Source: an uncultured Geobacter sp.
GTDB lineage: Bacteria > Desulfobacterota > Desulfuromonadia > Geobacterales > Geobacteraceae
Length of the DNA stretch: 62,424 nucleotides
Assembly (NCBI GenBank): GCA_903925075.1
Contig: CAIYDQ010000304.1
Coordinates: forward strand, 1-62,424
Direction of reading: 5' to 3'
Position numbers and translations under genes: made by a program. This document shows, one piece after another, positions 20,992-31,946 of this stretch. Every line of letters begins with the position of its first letter. Within the stretch, counting starts at the first letter, position 1. A model generated the notes under the pieces. It had not been told where the DNA came from and searched no databases. It saw only the letters and a list, made by a program, of their open reading frames with translations.

Positions 20992-21468
20992 CTATTTCTT
21001 CTGTTCCAGCAGCGCGACTGCGTAGGCGGCGATTCCTTCCTGGCGCCCCGCGAAGCCGAGCTCCTCGGTGGTGGTTGCCTTGACGTTGACCCGCTCCTCG
21101 GAGGTGGAGAGGGCGCGGGCGATATTCGCCCTCATCTCTTGAATGTAAGGGGCGAGCTTCGGGCGCTGGGCGACGATGGTGGCGTCGACGTTGCCGATGC
21201 GAAAGCCCTTGGCGTCGGCAAGCGCCATGACGTGCTGCAAGAGCTTGATGCTGTCGGCTCCCTTGTAGGCCGGGTCCGTGTCCGGAAAATGCCGGCCGAT
21301 GTCCCCCTCCCCGATGGCGCCGAGGATCGCGTCCGAAAGGGCGTGCAGCAGCACGTCGGCGTCCGAGTGCCCGAGAAGTCCCATCGTGTGGGGTACGTCG
21401 ACGCCGCCCAGGATCAATTTCCTCCCGGCGACCAGCCTGTGTACGTCGTAACCGTTGCCAATCCGCAT
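20992..21468 (-). CDS. ispF: 2-C-methyl-D-erythritol 2,4-cyclodiphosphate synthase
   Basis: 158 residues; fifth step of the MEP isoprenoid pathway. Metal ligands are visible as D8-x-H10 (GYDVHRL) and His-42 in [15 protein letters not shown]; the substrate loop [11 protein letters not shown] and the C-terminal [19 protein letters not shown] are typical. It lies 13 bases after ispD, whose product acts two steps earlier in the pathway. Confidence 0.96.
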   Translation of the reverse strand: MRIGNGYDVHRLVAGRKLILGGVDVPHTMGLLGHSDADVLLHALSDAILGAIGEGDIGRHFPDTDPAYKGADSIKLLQHVMALADAKGFRIGNVDATIVAQRPKLAPYIQEMRANIARALSTSEERVNVKATTTEELGFAGRQEGIAAYAVALLEQKK

Positions 21469-21481
21469 GAAACTCCCTTGC

Positions 21482-22183
21482 TTACTTTTTCAGGAATGCC
21501 TCGCCCAGCACCATGTCCTCGGGCGTAGTGATCTTGATGTTGCGGTAGTCGCCCATGACCACGCGCAGTTGCCACCCCTGCCGCTCCATGAGCGAGGCGT
21601 CGTCGGTGCCGAGGAAGCCGTCCGCCGCGGCCGATGCATAGGCCGCGCGGATCAGGCCGTAGCGAAAAGCCTGCGGCGTCTGGGCAAGCCAGAGCTGGTC
21701 GCGCGGCGGAGTCTCGACGATGATGCCGTCGCGGGCGATCTTCACCGTGTCCTTAACCGGCACCGCGACGACCGCCCCGCCGAACTCGTCCGCAGCTTGC
21801 GCCGAGCGCTGCAGGACGTCGATCGACACGAAAGGGCGCACGCCGTCGTGGATCAGCACCAGGTCGTCCGGCCGCGTCCCCTCCATCGCCTCCAGCCCGT
21901 TCATTACCGAATGCTGGCGCTCCGCCCCCCCGGGCACGATCGCGCGCACCTTGGAAAAGCCGTAGCGCTCCACCACCTCGCTTCGGCAAAAAGGGATCTC
22001 CTGCTCGGGAGTGATCAGATATATCCCGGCAATGAAAGGCGCCTGCTCGAAAACCCCGAGGGTATGGGCCAGGATCGGCATCCGGTCCAAAAGGAGGTAC
22101 TGCTTGTTCGAGCCCGCCCCCATCCGTTTTCCCATGCCCGCCGCGGGGATCAGCGCATATATCTTCTTCAAAGGCAACCTCAT
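21482..22183 (-). CDS. ispD: 2-C-methyl-D-erythritol 4-phosphate cytidylyltransferase
   Basis: 233 residues; transfers CMP to MEP in isoprenoid synthesis. [19 protein letters not shown] near residue 10 is the CTP-binding signature; [38 protein letters not shown] and TDDASLME are conserved active-site stretches. ATG at 22183 gives the usual family N-terminus; its ribosome site is poor, which may mean low expression. Heads the ispD-ispF-glnS-cysS group. Confidence 0.95.
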   Translation of the reverse strand: MRLPLKKIYALIPAAGMGKRMGAGSNKQYLLLDRMPILAHTLGVFEQAPFIAGIYLITPEQEIPFCRSEVVERYGFSKVRAIVPGGAERQHSVMNGLEAMEGTRPDDLVLIHDGVRPFVSIDVLQRSAQAADEFGGAVVAVPVKDTVKIARDGIIVETPPRDQLWLAQTPQAFRYGLIRAAYASAAADGFLGTDDASLMERQGWQLRVVMGDYRNIKITTPEDMVLGEAFLKK

Positions 22184-22344
22184 GAGACAATGGTGCTGCG
22201 GGAACTCATGTGTAAACCGCCGAATTATACAGCGCCGGCACGAAAAAACCACAAAAATCTGCCTGGACGGTTATCGACCACGGGGGAGCCGCCACGGATT
22301 CGCCCTTCCCCCGGATCTTCCCGGCAACGCCCGGCAACGCCCGG

Positions 22345-23733
22345 CTACTCCCCGAGCGCCGCAAGCGCCGCGGCCAGGTCGTCCAGGTCCTGATCGAGGA
22401 TGGTGCGCGGATCGAGCAGGAAAGCCCCCTTGGAGATTCTGCCGATCACCGGCACTTCGGCGCCCCTGAGCCTCGACTCGACGTCGTTGGGCGAGAGCCC
22501 GGCCACGCCGACCTCGATCAGCAGGGTCGGCAGGTTCAAAAGCGGCAGCGTGCCGCCTCCCGCCTGGGAAAAGCCCTCGGCAAAGCTCAACGACACGGCT
22601 TGCGGCAGCCGGCCGCGCAGCTTCTTGGCGATGCGCTTGGCGCGGGCGGCAAGCTCGGCGTAGGGAGCGGTGAGCATGCTCAGCGTCGGCACCTCGCTCA
22701 AGGCGGTCCGCCGGTCTCGGTAGAGCCCCAAGGTCGCTTCCAAAGCGGCGAGGGTGAGCTTGTCCATCCTCAGGGCGCGCAAGAGCGGGTGCTTCTTCAT
22801 CGGCTCGACGAAGGCCTTCCTGCCGACGATCACCCCCGCCTGCGGGCCGCCCAGCAGCTTGTCGCCGCTGAAGGTGATGACGTCGACCCCGGCGCGCACG
22901 AACTCCTGCACGGTGGGCTCGTCGCAGGGGAGCAGACCCGCGAAGTCGACCAGGTTGCCGCTGCCCATGTCGGCCAGCACCGGCACGCCGGCAGCCGCGC
23001 CCAGAGCGACCAGTTCCGAGGCGCCCACCTCGGCGGTGAAGCCGACCACCGCGAAGTTGCTGCAATGCACCTTGAGAAAGAGCGCGGTCTGGGCGGAGAC
23101 GGCGTCTCGGTAGTCCCTGGCGTGGGTGCGGTTGGTGGTGCCGACTTCCTTGAGCGTCACGCCGGAGAGGCGCATCACGTCGGGAATGCGGAAGGATCCG
23201 CCGATCTCCACCAGTTCGCCGCGGGAGACCACCGCCTCGCGCCCCGCCGCCAGCGCGCTCAGGGAAAGGAGCACGGCCGCCGCGTTGTTGTTGACCACGA
23301 TGGCGGCCTCGGCTCCGGTCAATTCGCAGATCAGGGCCTCGACATGGCTGTAGCGGCTGCCGCGCACCCCCGCGTCCAGGTCGAACTCGAGGTTGGAGTA
23401 GCAAAAGGCTATGGAGTTCAGCGCGGCCCTGGCCGCTTCGGGGAGAATCGAGCGGCCGAGGTTGGTGTGGATGACGATGCCGGAGCCGTTGATCACCCTC
23501 TTCAGGCTCGGCGCGGAAAGACAACTCAACTCGCGCGCCACTCCGGCGCCGACGGCCGCCTCGGAAAAGAGAGTCGGGTCCAAAGGGCCGGCCAAAGCGG
23601 CGGCGCGCAGCCGGTCGAGCACGGCGCGCACGGCCTTCAGCGACAACGCCCTGGGATGGCCGGCAAGCAGCTCCCGCACCGCCGGCCACTCCAAAACCCT
23701 GTCGACCTTCGGGATCATTTTTAACTGCTGCAC
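22345..23733 (-). CDS. selA: L-seryl-tRNA(Sec) selenium transferase
   Basis: 462 residues, PLP enzyme converting Ser-tRNA(Sec) to Sec-tRNA(Sec). IPKVDRVLEWP start, GSGIVIHTNLGRSILP near residue 90, AAIVVNNNAAAVLLSL, EVGTTNRTHARDY and the PLP-lysine stretch VITFSGDKLLGGPQAG are all present. I prefer a GTG start at 23733 because gaggagg lies 4 bases before it; the next ATG (23718) has no ribosome site. selB and selC are not in the window, but the enzyme implies that selenoproteins are made elsewhere in the genome. Confidence 0.94.
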   Translation of the reverse strand: MQQLKMIPKVDRVLEWPAVRELLAGHPRALSLKAVRAVLDRLRAAALAGPLDPTLFSEAAVGAGVARELSCLSAPSLKRVINGSGIVIHTNLGRSILPEAARAALNSIAFCYSNLEFDLDAGVRGSRYSHVEALICELTGAEAAIVVNNNAAAVLLSLSALAAGREAVVSRGELVEIGGSFRIPDVMRLSGVTLKEVGTTNRTHARDYRDAVSAQTALFLKVHCSNFAVVGFTAEVGASELVALGAAAGVPVLADMGSGNLVDFAGLLPCDEPTVQEFVRAGVDVITFSGDKLLGGPQAGVIVGRKAFVEPMKKHPLLRALRMDKLTLAALEATLGLYRDRRTALSEVPTLSMLTAPYAELAARAKRIAKKLRGRLPQAVSLSFAEGFSQAGGGTLPLLNLPTLLIEVGVAGLSPNDVESRLRGAEVPVIGRISKGAFLLDPRTILDQDLDDLAAALAALGE

Positions 23734-23976
23734 GTCGCCTCCTCGCCGGCCACATCGGCAAAGGGCAAATTTAGCGCAAAGTAGCTGCGGAGGCAAAGGA
23801 AAACCGCTGTTTACCAATTTCTTTGCATTTAGCGGCGTTTTGACATCTGGCGCGCAAAGCGGCCGAAATGGAGGGTACCGAGAGACTGCTGGAGAAGGGC
23901 AGCATTTGAAATGTGACCCTTTGCTGGTTGAAATGGCGAGGTTAGTAGTTACCGGGTAATGAATCGCAGGTTTGAA

Positions 23977-24017
23977 TAAAAAAAGCCCCGAGGGACCCTG
24001 GAACCCCCGGGGCTTTT
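23977..24017 (-). terminator. Rho-independent terminator (bidirectional)
   Basis: aaaagccccg pairs with cggggctttt across a gggaccc-type centre; the minus strand ends in seven T. Confidence 0.85.
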
Positions 24018-24059
24018 CTCGCCTCAACCGCGGTGACTCGGCTGAAGCTCTAAGGAGGC
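23977..24059 (-). ncRNA. Candidate small RNA upstream of selA
   Basis: About 83 bases from a predicted start at 24059 to a Rho-independent terminator. The 5' end carries CCTCCTTA (complement of 24051-24058); GCCTC can pair with GAGGC 33 bases on, forming hairpin 1. Hairpin 2 is the terminator (agccccg/cggggct). It has its own promoter and lies about 240 bases before selA in the same direction. No known RNA family recognised. Confidence 0.5.
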
Positions 24060-24065
24060 CACGAA

Positions 24066-24093
24066 ATATTATCGAGGGCAGATTGGGTGTCAA
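24066..24093 (-). promoter_or_regulatory. Sigma-70-type promoter for the candidate small RNA
   Basis: Minus strand: perfect -35 TTGACA (24088-24093), 16-base spacer, -10 TAATAT (24066-24071). Confidence 0.6.
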
Positions 24094-24170
24094 GTGGAAA
24101 TGTTTAGGCGGCACTTATATTTAGCACGACAAAAAAAAGGGTCACAGCCTTAAGCCATGCCCCTCTTTAA

Positions 24171-24247
24171 TGGTGCGCCTGGAGCGATTCGAACGCCCGA
24201 CCCCCAGATTCGTAGTCTGGTGCTCTATCCAGCTGAGCCACAGGCGC
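24171..24247 (-). tRNA. tRNA-Arg(ACG), copy 1
   Basis: Complete cloverleaf with encoded CCA: acceptor gcgcctg/caggcgc, D arm gctcagctggatagagc, anticodon stem ccaga/tctgg with loop ctACGaa, T arm with ttcgaat. A34 would be edited to inosine to read CGU/CGC/CGA. Confidence 0.95.
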
Positions 24248-24332
24248 AAGCTGATTTCAACTTTATTACGGCATTTACTACGGCATGACAAGTAAGGGCC
24301 TACAGCGATTAGCGATAAGCCCTTGATTTTAA

Positions 24333-24409
24333 TGGTGCGCCCGGAGCGATTCGAACGCCCGACCTATGGATTCGTAGTCCATTGCTCTATCCAGCTGAGC
24401 TACGGGCGC
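24333..24409 (-). tRNA. tRNA-Arg(ACG), copy 2
   Basis: Acceptor gcgcccg/cgggcgc, anticodon stem atgga/tccat with loop ctACGaa, encoded CCA. Same anticodon as the copy at 24171 but different acceptor and anticodon stems. It starts 9 bases after the stop of the DUF2155 lipoprotein gene. Confidence 0.95.
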
Positions 24410-24418
24410 ATGCTATCT

Positions 24419-24895
24419 TCAACTGGCCGCAACGTAATCGACCAGGGTGAAACCGTACTGCGGATGCTGAAAGGCGTGGGTGGTCGGGTAGAGCCTGAAA
24501 AGCCACCCCTTGAAAATCTCCCGCCCCCCTTCCCTGACGCTCAACTGCGCCGCCGGGTTCTTCAGTTCGTTGGACTGGGAGGTGAAGGTGGTGCCGTCCA
24601 TCACGAAATGCGGCAGAAAATTCTCGATCTTCAGCGTCAGGTCCGAATCGGGCAACTTGAACTCGGTACCGATGTCTATCGTATAAACATGCTGGTCTTT
24701 CGCGTTCTTGTCGAGGACGGCGATGCTTACCGCCTTCCATTTTCCTTGCACGCTTTCCGGCACGACTACTACCGAGGGGACCCTGATCGGCTGGGACTTG
24801 GTCGCCGCCGGGTTGCCGCTCGATTGCTCGGTGCATCCTGCTGCTGCACCCATAGCGACCAGTGACAAAACCAGCAGTTTCATCAATCGCTTCAC
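24419..24895 (-). CDS. DUF2155-domain lipoprotein
   Basis: 158 residues. A lipoprotein signal ([15 protein letters not shown], lipobox AAGC) anchors it to the membrane. The mature part matches DUF2155: [34 protein letters not shown], and the diagnostic [26 protein letters not shown]. Function unknown. Start is GTG at 24895 because ggagg lies 5 bases before; an ATG at 24883 is an alternative. It is embedded between tRNA-Ser and tRNA-Arg genes on one strand with very small gaps, so it is probably transcribed with them. Confidence 0.85.
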   Translation of the reverse strand: MKRLMKLLVLSLVAMGAAAGCTEQSSGNPAATKSQPIRVPSVVVVPESVQGKWKAVSIAVLDKNAKDQHVYTIDIGTEFKLPDSDLTLKIENFLPHFVMDGTTFTSQSNELKNPAAQLSVREGGREIFKGWLFRLYPTTHAFQHPQYGFTLVDYVAAS

Positions 24896-24941
24896 CCAGA
24901 CCTCCACTACCACCTGCAACTTCTACGCTGCCGCCCAAAAA

Positions 24942-25035
24942 TGGCGGAGAGCGAGGGATTCGAACCCTCGATACCGGTTTCCCAGTATACTCGCTTAGCA
25001 GGCGAGCGCCTTCGACCTACTCGGCCAGCTCTCCG
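24942..25035 (-). tRNA. tRNA-Ser(GCT)
   Basis: Long variable arm typical of tRNA-Ser; acceptor cggagag/ctctccg, anticodon stem ctcgc/gcgag with loop ctGCTaa, encoded CCA. Confidence 0.95.
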
Positions 25036-25066
25036 TTTGAGTCGTGCTGCGTCCTGCTTGAAAGAT

Positions 25067-25152
25067 TGGCGGAGGAAGTAGGATTCGAACCCACGGAACT
25101 TTCGTTCAACGGTTTTCAAGACCGCCGCCTTCAACCACTCGGCCATTCCTCC
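25067..25152 (-). tRNA. tRNA-Ser(TGA)
   Basis: Acceptor ggaggaa/ttcctcc region, anticodon TGA in cttgaaa, long variable arm, encoded CCA. Its 5' end is 5 bases after the serS stop codon. Confidence 0.95.
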
Positions 25153-25157
25153 AAACT

Positions 25158-26474
<1,317 letters not shown>

Positions 26475-26541
26475 CTAAATCCGGCCAGTCAATCTTTTTT
26501 ATCCCCTCAGGGCGCAATTGTTCGACAGCTAGGAGGCATTC

Positions 26542-27099
26542 ATGCCCAGACTCTTCGTGGCGATCGATCTTCCCGAGCCGGTAAAGGACGACCTGTTGAA
26601 GCTGGCGCCCTCGTTTGAGGGGGCCAGGTGGGTAGGGGGGCCGGAACTCCACCTGACCCTGCGTTTTCTGGGCGAGGTGGACGAGGCCGGCTGTTCCCGG
26701 CTTGCCGCCGCCCTCTGCGGGGTCCGCTTCGCCGCTTTTCCCCTCGCCCTTAGCGACGTCGGCCACTTCCCTCCCGGCGGCAGGGCGCGCGTGCTCTGGG
26801 TCGGGATGCAGCCGAGCCGGGAACTACTGCTGTTGCAAAGGGAGATCGAAGCGGCGGTCATCGGGGTCGGGATGCCCGCCGACGAGCGCCGCTTCTCGCC
26901 GCACATTACGCTCGCGCGCCTCAAGGATCCGGCCGTAGAGGCCGTGCTGCGGTTCGAAAAACGCCATGCCGATTTCGCCTGCACCCCTTTTACGGTCGAC
27001 CGGTTCATCCTTTACTCCAGCGTCCTCACCCGCGAAGGCGCCATCCACAAGCAGGAAGCCGTTTATCCCAGCCTGGACGCCCCCACCCACAGCCGTTGA
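26542..27099 (+). CDS. thpR: RNA 2',3'-cyclic phosphodiesterase (LigT/ThpR)
   Basis: 185 residues of the 2H phosphoesterase family. Both HxTx motifs are present: HLTLRFLGEV near residue 38 and HITLARLK near residue 121. The enzyme opens 2',3'-cyclic phosphates on RNA ends; the physiological substrate in bacteria is uncertain. The ATG has an aggagg site upstream. It is divergent from serS with about 115 bases between them. Confidence 0.93.
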   Translation: MPRLFVAIDLPEPVKDDLLKLAPSFEGARWVGGPELHLTLRFLGEVDEAGCSRLAAALCGVRFAAFPLALSDVGHFPPGGRARVLWVGMQPSRELLLLQREIEAAVIGVGMPADERRFSPHITLARLKDPAVEAVLRFEKRHADFACTPFTVDRFILYSSVLTREGAIHKQEAVYPSLDAPTHSR

Positions 27100-27347
27100 A
27101 GCAAGGCCTTTGGTTCTGTCCCTGGAACTGCGCTCGGGCCAAGCCGGCTTTGTTCCCTGCCAGAGCCATATTGCTGTTGACACGGGGCCAATAAAAAAGT
27201 AAATCGATCACTACTCCGTCTACTTCCGACCCATATCGCCGCTCGGCCGCAGCACCTTGCCCGCTGTAGCAAAGCTTCAACAGGCGCCGCCCGCTGTTTG
27301 TGCGCTCGACGCTCGCCAATCTATGCAGCAACGACGAGGTTCACCTG

Positions 27348-30300
27348 ATGCCACTGGATACCAGGTCATTTTCCGGAGATGGCGGCGCCGCTCCTTCGCC
27401 CGCTCAATTCGGCCACCAGGCAAAGGACGACCACGCCGTCCCCTGTCTGGTGACGGCTATCGGCGCTTCCGCCGGCGGCCAGGAAGCGTTGGAGCAACTC
27501 TTCGCCGTCATGCCCACCGACTGCGGCCTCGCCTTCGTGGTGATCATGCACCTCCCTCCACACGGCCCGTCCTTTCTGGCCGACTTGCTGGCGCGCTACA
27601 CCGCCATGGAGGTGGTGACCGCCGAAGAGGGGATGGAACTTTGGCCGGACCGGGTCCACGTGATCCCGGCGGGCCGGGAACTGGCCGTGAGCGGCAACCG
27701 TTTCGTGCAGCACCCGCACGACGCTGCGACGCCATCAACAAGCCATCACCCCATCGACCGCCTGTTCCGCTCGCTTGCCGCAGCCAAAGGGAAGCACGCC
27801 GTCGCCGTGGTCCTGTCCGGCATCGGCGCCGATGGCGCTGCCGGTGTCGCGGCGGTCAGGGATGCCGGCGGCCTGGTGATCGTGCAGGACCCGGAAACGG
27901 CCGAAAACCCCGGCATGCCGCGCAGCGCCATCGACAGCGGAGCCGCCGCGCTGGTCCTCCCCGCCGCTGAGATCCCGCTGAAAATCGCCGAGATCGCCCG
28001 CGGCGCCTGCGCCTTGTCCTCCCACGCCTGTCATCCCGCCACTCTCGACCAGGAACTCCAGGCCATCCTCGCCGTGCTGCGGGCCAGGACCGGCCACGAC
28101 TTCAGCTCCTACAAGGTCAAAACCGTGCTCAGGCGCATCGAACGGCGCATGGCGGTTAACGATGCGGCAGGACTGGGGAAATACCTCGCCTTGCTGCAGG
28201 AGCATCCGTTGGAGGCTGAGGCCCTTTGCCAGGACATCCTGATCGGCGTCACCGCTTTCTTCCGCGACCCCGATGCCTTCGAGATCCTGCGCCGGGAGAC
28301 CATCCCGCAGTTGTTTCGCAACCGCGACCCCGAGGAGCCTTTGCGCATCTGGCACGCCTGCTGCGCCACCGGTGAGGAAGTCTACTCGATGGCCATGCTG
28401 GTCCGCGAATACCTGGACGAGCACCGGCTCCCGACCAAGGTGCAGTTTTTCGCCAGCGACATCGACCAGACGGCGGTCGCCCAGGCGCGCGCCGGCCTCT
28501 ACGACGGCGACGCCTGCGCCTCCGTCGGCGAGCGGCGGCTCGGGGCTTTCTTCCAAAAGAGCGACGGGCGCTGGCAGGTGTCCAAATCTCTGCGGGAAAT
28601 GGTGGTCTTCGCCCACCACAGCCTGATCAAGGACCCTCCCTTCTCGCGGCTCGACCTGCTGGTTTGCCGCAATTTCCTGATCTACCTGAACCCCGACATG
28701 CAAAAGCGGCTGGTCTCCCTGTTCCACCAGGTGCTCAAGCCCGACGGAGTGCTCTTCCTGGGAAGCACCGAGTCGGTGGGACACCACTGCGAACTGTTCG
28801 CCGCCATCGACAAGAAGTGGAGGATCTATCGCCGCCGAGAGGGGGTTTCCCGGCCGACCACGCTCTTTCCCCTGACCACCTCGATCCACCTGCCGGGAAA
28901 AGCACGCACCGCCAGCCAAAGCGGCGTCGAACAGCAGGCGCCCGCGGCGCTGGCGGAGAAACTCCTCCTCGACAGCTACGCCCCCCCCAGCGTGCTGGTC
29001 AACGACAAGTACGAGGTGGTTCATTTCTTCTCCAAGACCGGCCGCTTTCTGGAGGCGCCGGAAGGGGAGCCGACCCGCGACATACTGAAGATGGCGCGGC
29101 AACAGCTGGGACCCGCCCTGCGAGCCGCGATCTTCAAAGGGTTTGCCGAGCAGCAGGAGTTCCTCTTTCGAGGGGTGAGCGTCGGCGACGGCGAGGACGA
29201 GGCGACCATCGACGTCCGGGTTAGACCGCTCCCCGCGCCGGCCGCCGCCGGCAAGTTGTTGCTGGTCATCTTCGAACCTTCCGCCCCGAAGGCAGCCTTG
29301 ACCGCGCCGATGGTCGCCCAGGGCGGATATGGCGACGACGCCTCCAAGGACCTGCTGATCCGCCAGTTGGAGGAGCAACTGCGCGTCACCCATGAGCAGT
29401 TGCAGACCGTCAGCGAGCAGTTGGAGACCTCCAACGAGGGCTTCGTCTCGGTCAACGAAGAACTCATGTCCATCAACGAAGAGTTCCAGTCCATGAACGA
29501 GGAACTCCAGTCGACCAATGAGGAGCTGGAAACCTCCAAGGAGGAGTTGCAGGCGCTCAACGAGGAGTTGGTCACGGTCAACGCCGAGTTGCAGGTGAAG
29601 GTGGAAGAGTTGAGCCTCGCCACCGGCAACATGGAAAACCTGCTGGCCAGCTCCGGGATCGCCACCATCTTCCTGGACCGCAGCCTGCGCCTCAAGGGCT
29701 TCACCCCCGCGGCCGCGCTGCTCTTCAACCTGATCCCGGCCGACGCCGGGCGCTCCTTCCGGTTCTTTGCCGGCAGGATCGACTGGTCCACCCTGAGCCG
29801 CGACGCGGAGACGGTGCTGGCGGGAGAACCTTTCGCCGAGCGCGAGGTGAGCGCGCTCAACGTCGATCGCTGCTACCTGAAGAGGATTTTCCCCTACCGG
29901 AGCGCGCGGGGCGAGATCGACGGCATCGTGGTCACCCTGATCGACATCACCGAGCGCAAGCTGATGGAAGACGCGCTGCGCAACAGCGAGAAAAAATTCG
30001 CCACCATGTTCAGCAAGGCCTCGCTGCCGGCCGTGCTGTCGCGATGCTCGGATCACCGCTTCGTCGACGCCAACGAGGCCTGGACCGAGCTGTTCGGCTA
30101 CGACAAGGCGGAGGTGCTGGAAAAGACCTCGCTGGAAATCGGCGTGAACCGCGATCCCCTGCTCCGCGCCGAGCTGATCGACGAACTTCGGCGGCTCGAT
30201 CAGGTATGCAATCGAGAACAGACGCTGTTCACCAAATCGGGGCAGGCCGTCGCCGTTTTGGTCAACGTCAACCTGATAACCCTCGACGGCCAGGAATACG

Positions 30301-31937
30301 CCCTGATCTCCCTGCAGGACGTGACGGAACGCAAGCGGGCCGAGGCCGAGGCGGCGGCCGGCAAACTGAAACTGGAGGCGGCTTTGGCCAGCATGACCGA
30401 CGCCGTGTTCATCACGGACACCGAGGGGCGCTTCATCGATTTCAACGACGCCTTCGCCACCTTCCACAAGTTCCGCAACAAAGACGAGTGCGCCAAAACC
30501 TTCGCCGAGTACCCCGACATTCTCGATGTCTTTCTCCCCGGAGGCGAACCGTTGCCCGTGGAGCAGTGGGCGGTCCCCCGCGCGCTGCGCGGCGAGACGG
30601 CGACCAATGCGGAGTACTCGCTGCGCCGCAAAGACACCGGAGAATGCTGGGTGGGGAGCTACAGCTTCGCCCCCATTCGCGACCGGGACGACGCGGTAAT
30701 CGGATCGGTGGTGGCGGGGCGGGACGTCACCGAGCGCAAGCGCATGGAGGACGAACTGCGCCAGGCCAAGGAGACGGCCGAGGCCGCCACCCGCATCAAG
30801 AGCCAGTTCCTGGCCAACATGAGCCACGAACTGCGCACCCCGATGACCGGGGTGCTGGGCATGCTCGACCTCGCCCTCTCGGGGGATCTGGAGGCGGAGC
30901 AGCGCGAATTCATCGGCACGGCCCACATCTCGGCGCGTTCCTTGTTGCACATCCTCAACGACATCCTGGATCTGACCAAGATAGAAGCGGGCAAACTGTT
31001 GATCGAGGAAAAGCCTTTCACCGTCCGCGGTTGCCTGGAAAGCACCTTCAACATCCTGCTCCCGGTCGCCAAGGCCAAGGGGCTGCTGCTGGAGATCGCG
31101 GTGGCCGACGGCGTGCCGCGGACCCTGCTGGGAGACCAGATCCGGCTCAGCCAGGTCCTGACCAACCTGGTGGCAAACGCGGTGAAGTTCACGGAAAAGG
31201 GGAAGGTGGAGATGCGCGCCGCGGTGGGGGGAGAGGCGGCCGGCGGCAAGCAGGAGATCGTCTTCGCGGTGACCGACACCGGCATCGGCATCCCCGAGAG
31301 CAAGAAGGACCTGCTGTTTCGCGAATTCAGCCAGGTGGACGATTCCCATTCCCGCAGTTACGGCGGCGCCGGCCTGGGCCTTGCCATCAGCAAGGAGATC
31401 GTGGAGCGCATGGGAGGGACTATCGGCTTTTTCAGCGAAGAGGGGAAAGGGAGCACCTTCTTCTGCAGCATCCCGCTGGCGGCGGCGCCGGACGACGACG
31501 CGCAGGCCCCGGCGAGCGCGCCCCCGGCAAAGGAGCGCCCCGACGCGCAGCAGAGCCGCCTGGCGCGCATCCTGGTCGCCGAGGACGAACAGATCATACG
31601 GCAGGTGCTGGGATCGATGCTGCAACGCTCGAAGTACCAGGTGGAGTTCGCCGAGAACGGCGAGAAGGTGGTCGAGATGTGGGCAAGCGGCGGCTACGAC
31701 CTGATTCTGATGGACGTGCAGATGCCGCGCATGAACGGCTTCGAGGCCACCGCCGCCATACGGCGGCTGGAGCAAAAAAGCGGCGCCCATATCCCGATCA
31801 TCGCCATGACCGCCCATGCCCTGAAGGAGGACGAGCAGAGATGTCTGGACGCGGGGATGGACGCCTATATTTCCAAGCCGATCGACTTCATGGCCTGCCG
31901 AGCCTTGATCGCGCAGGCCCTGGAGAAAACGGCCTAG
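27348..31937 (+). CDS. CheB-CheR-PAS-histidine kinase-receiver fusion protein
   Basis: 1529 residues, soluble. CheB methylesterase (about 33-215) with triad Ser-41, His-68, Asp-162; CheR methyltransferase (about 230-490) with ERRMAVND, GVTAFFRDP, the SAM loop ACCATGEE and CRNFLIYL; a heptad-like coiled coil rich in NEEL repeats (about 680-755); three PAS domains; HisKA with SHELRTPMTGVLGMLDL; ATPase with DTGIGIPESK and GAGLGLAISKEIV; C-terminal receiver (DLILMDVQMPRMNG). ATG at 27348 follows gagg; a GTG 16 codons earlier is possible. No receptor genes are adjacent, so signal and target are unknown. Confidence 0.94.
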   Translation: MPLDTRSFSGDGGAAPSPAQFGHQAKDDHAVPCLVTAIGASAGGQEALEQLFAVMPTDCGLAFVVIMHLPPHGPSFLADLLARYTAMEVVTAEEGMELWPDRVHVIPAGRELAVSGNRFVQHPHDAATPSTSHHPIDRLFRSLAAAKGKHAVAVVLSGIGADGAAGVAAVRDAGGLVIVQDPETAENPGMPRSAIDSGAAALVLPAAEIPLKIAEIARGACALSSHACHPATLDQELQAILAVLRARTGHDFSSYKVKTVLRRIERRMAVNDAAGLGKYLALLQEHPLEAEALCQDILIGVTAFFRDPDAFEILRRETIPQLFRNRDPEEPLRIWHACCATGEEVYSMAMLVREYLDEHRLPTKVQFFASDIDQTAVAQARAGLYDGDACASVGERRLGAFFQKSDGRWQVSKSLREMVVFAHHSLIKDPPFSRLDLLVCRNFLIYLNPDMQKRLVSLFHQVLKPDGVLFLGSTESVGHHCELFAAIDKKWRIYRRREGVSRPTTLFPLTTSIHLPGKARTASQSGVEQQAPAALAEKLLLDSYAPPSVLVNDKYEVVHFFSKTGRFLEAPEGEPTRDILKMARQQLGPALRAAIFKGFAEQQEFLFRGVSVGDGEDEATIDVRVRPLPAPAAAGKLLLVIFEPSAPKAALTAPMVAQGGYGDDASKDLLIRQLEEQLRVTHEQLQTVSEQLETSNEGFVSVNEELMSINEEFQSMNEELQSTNEELETSKEELQALNEELVTVNAELQVKVEELSLATGNMENLLASSGIATIFLDRSLRLKGFTPAAALLFNLIPADAGRSFRFFAGRIDWSTLSRDAETVLAGEPFAEREVSALNVDRCYLKRIFPYRSARGEIDGIVVTLIDITERKLMEDALRNSEKKFATMFSKASLPAVLSRCSDHRFVDANEAWTELFGYDKAEVLEKTSLEIGVNRDPLLRAELIDELRRLDQVCNREQTLFTKSGQAVAVLVNVNLITLDGQEYALISLQDVTERKRAEAEAAAGKLKLEAALASMTDAVFITDTEGRFIDFNDAFATFHKFRNKDECAKTFAEYPDILDVFLPGGEPLPVEQWAVPRALRGETATNAEYSLRRKDTGECWVGSYSFAPIRDRDDAVIGSVVAGRDVTERKRMEDELRQAKETAEAATRIKSQFLANMSHELRTPMTGVLGMLDLALSGDLEAEQREFIGTAHISARSLLHILNDILDLTKIEAGKLLIEEKPFTVRGCLESTFNILLPVAKAKGLLLEIAVADGVPRTLLGDQIRLSQVLTNLVANAVKFTEKGKVEMRAAVGGEAAGGKQEIVFAVTDTGIGIPESKKDLLFREFSQVDDSHSRSYGGAGLGLAISKEIVERMGGTIGFFSEEGKGSTFFCSIPLAAAPDDDAQAPASAPPAKERPDAQQSRLARILVAEDEQIIRQVLGSMLQRSKYQVEFAENGEKVVEMWASGGYDLILMDVQMPRMNGFEATAAIRRLEQKSGAHIPIIAMTAHALKEDEQRCLDAGMDAYISKPIDFMACRALIAQALEKTA

Positions 31938-31946
31938 ATCGTCGGC

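Larger units (their letters stand above)
23734..24170. other. Gene-free interval between selA and the tRNA cluster
   Basis: 437 bases without a protein gene. The selA-proximal part shows nothing notable; the distal part holds a promoter-terminator unit on the minus strand (23977-24093) described separately. Confidence 0.6.

Noticed and set aside
23960-24120. Structured region upstream of selA as a possible tRNA-Sec (selC)
   Set aside because: No TCA anticodon loop, T arm or long acceptor stem can be drawn.
27735-31817. Very long open frame on the strand opposite the CheB-CheR fusion (1360 codons)
   Set aside because: In GC-rich DNA the strand opposite a real gene often stays open. The translation has no domain, while the forward frame has many. 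The same holds for long antisense frames at about 6325-8580, 40508-42610 and 14954-16867.
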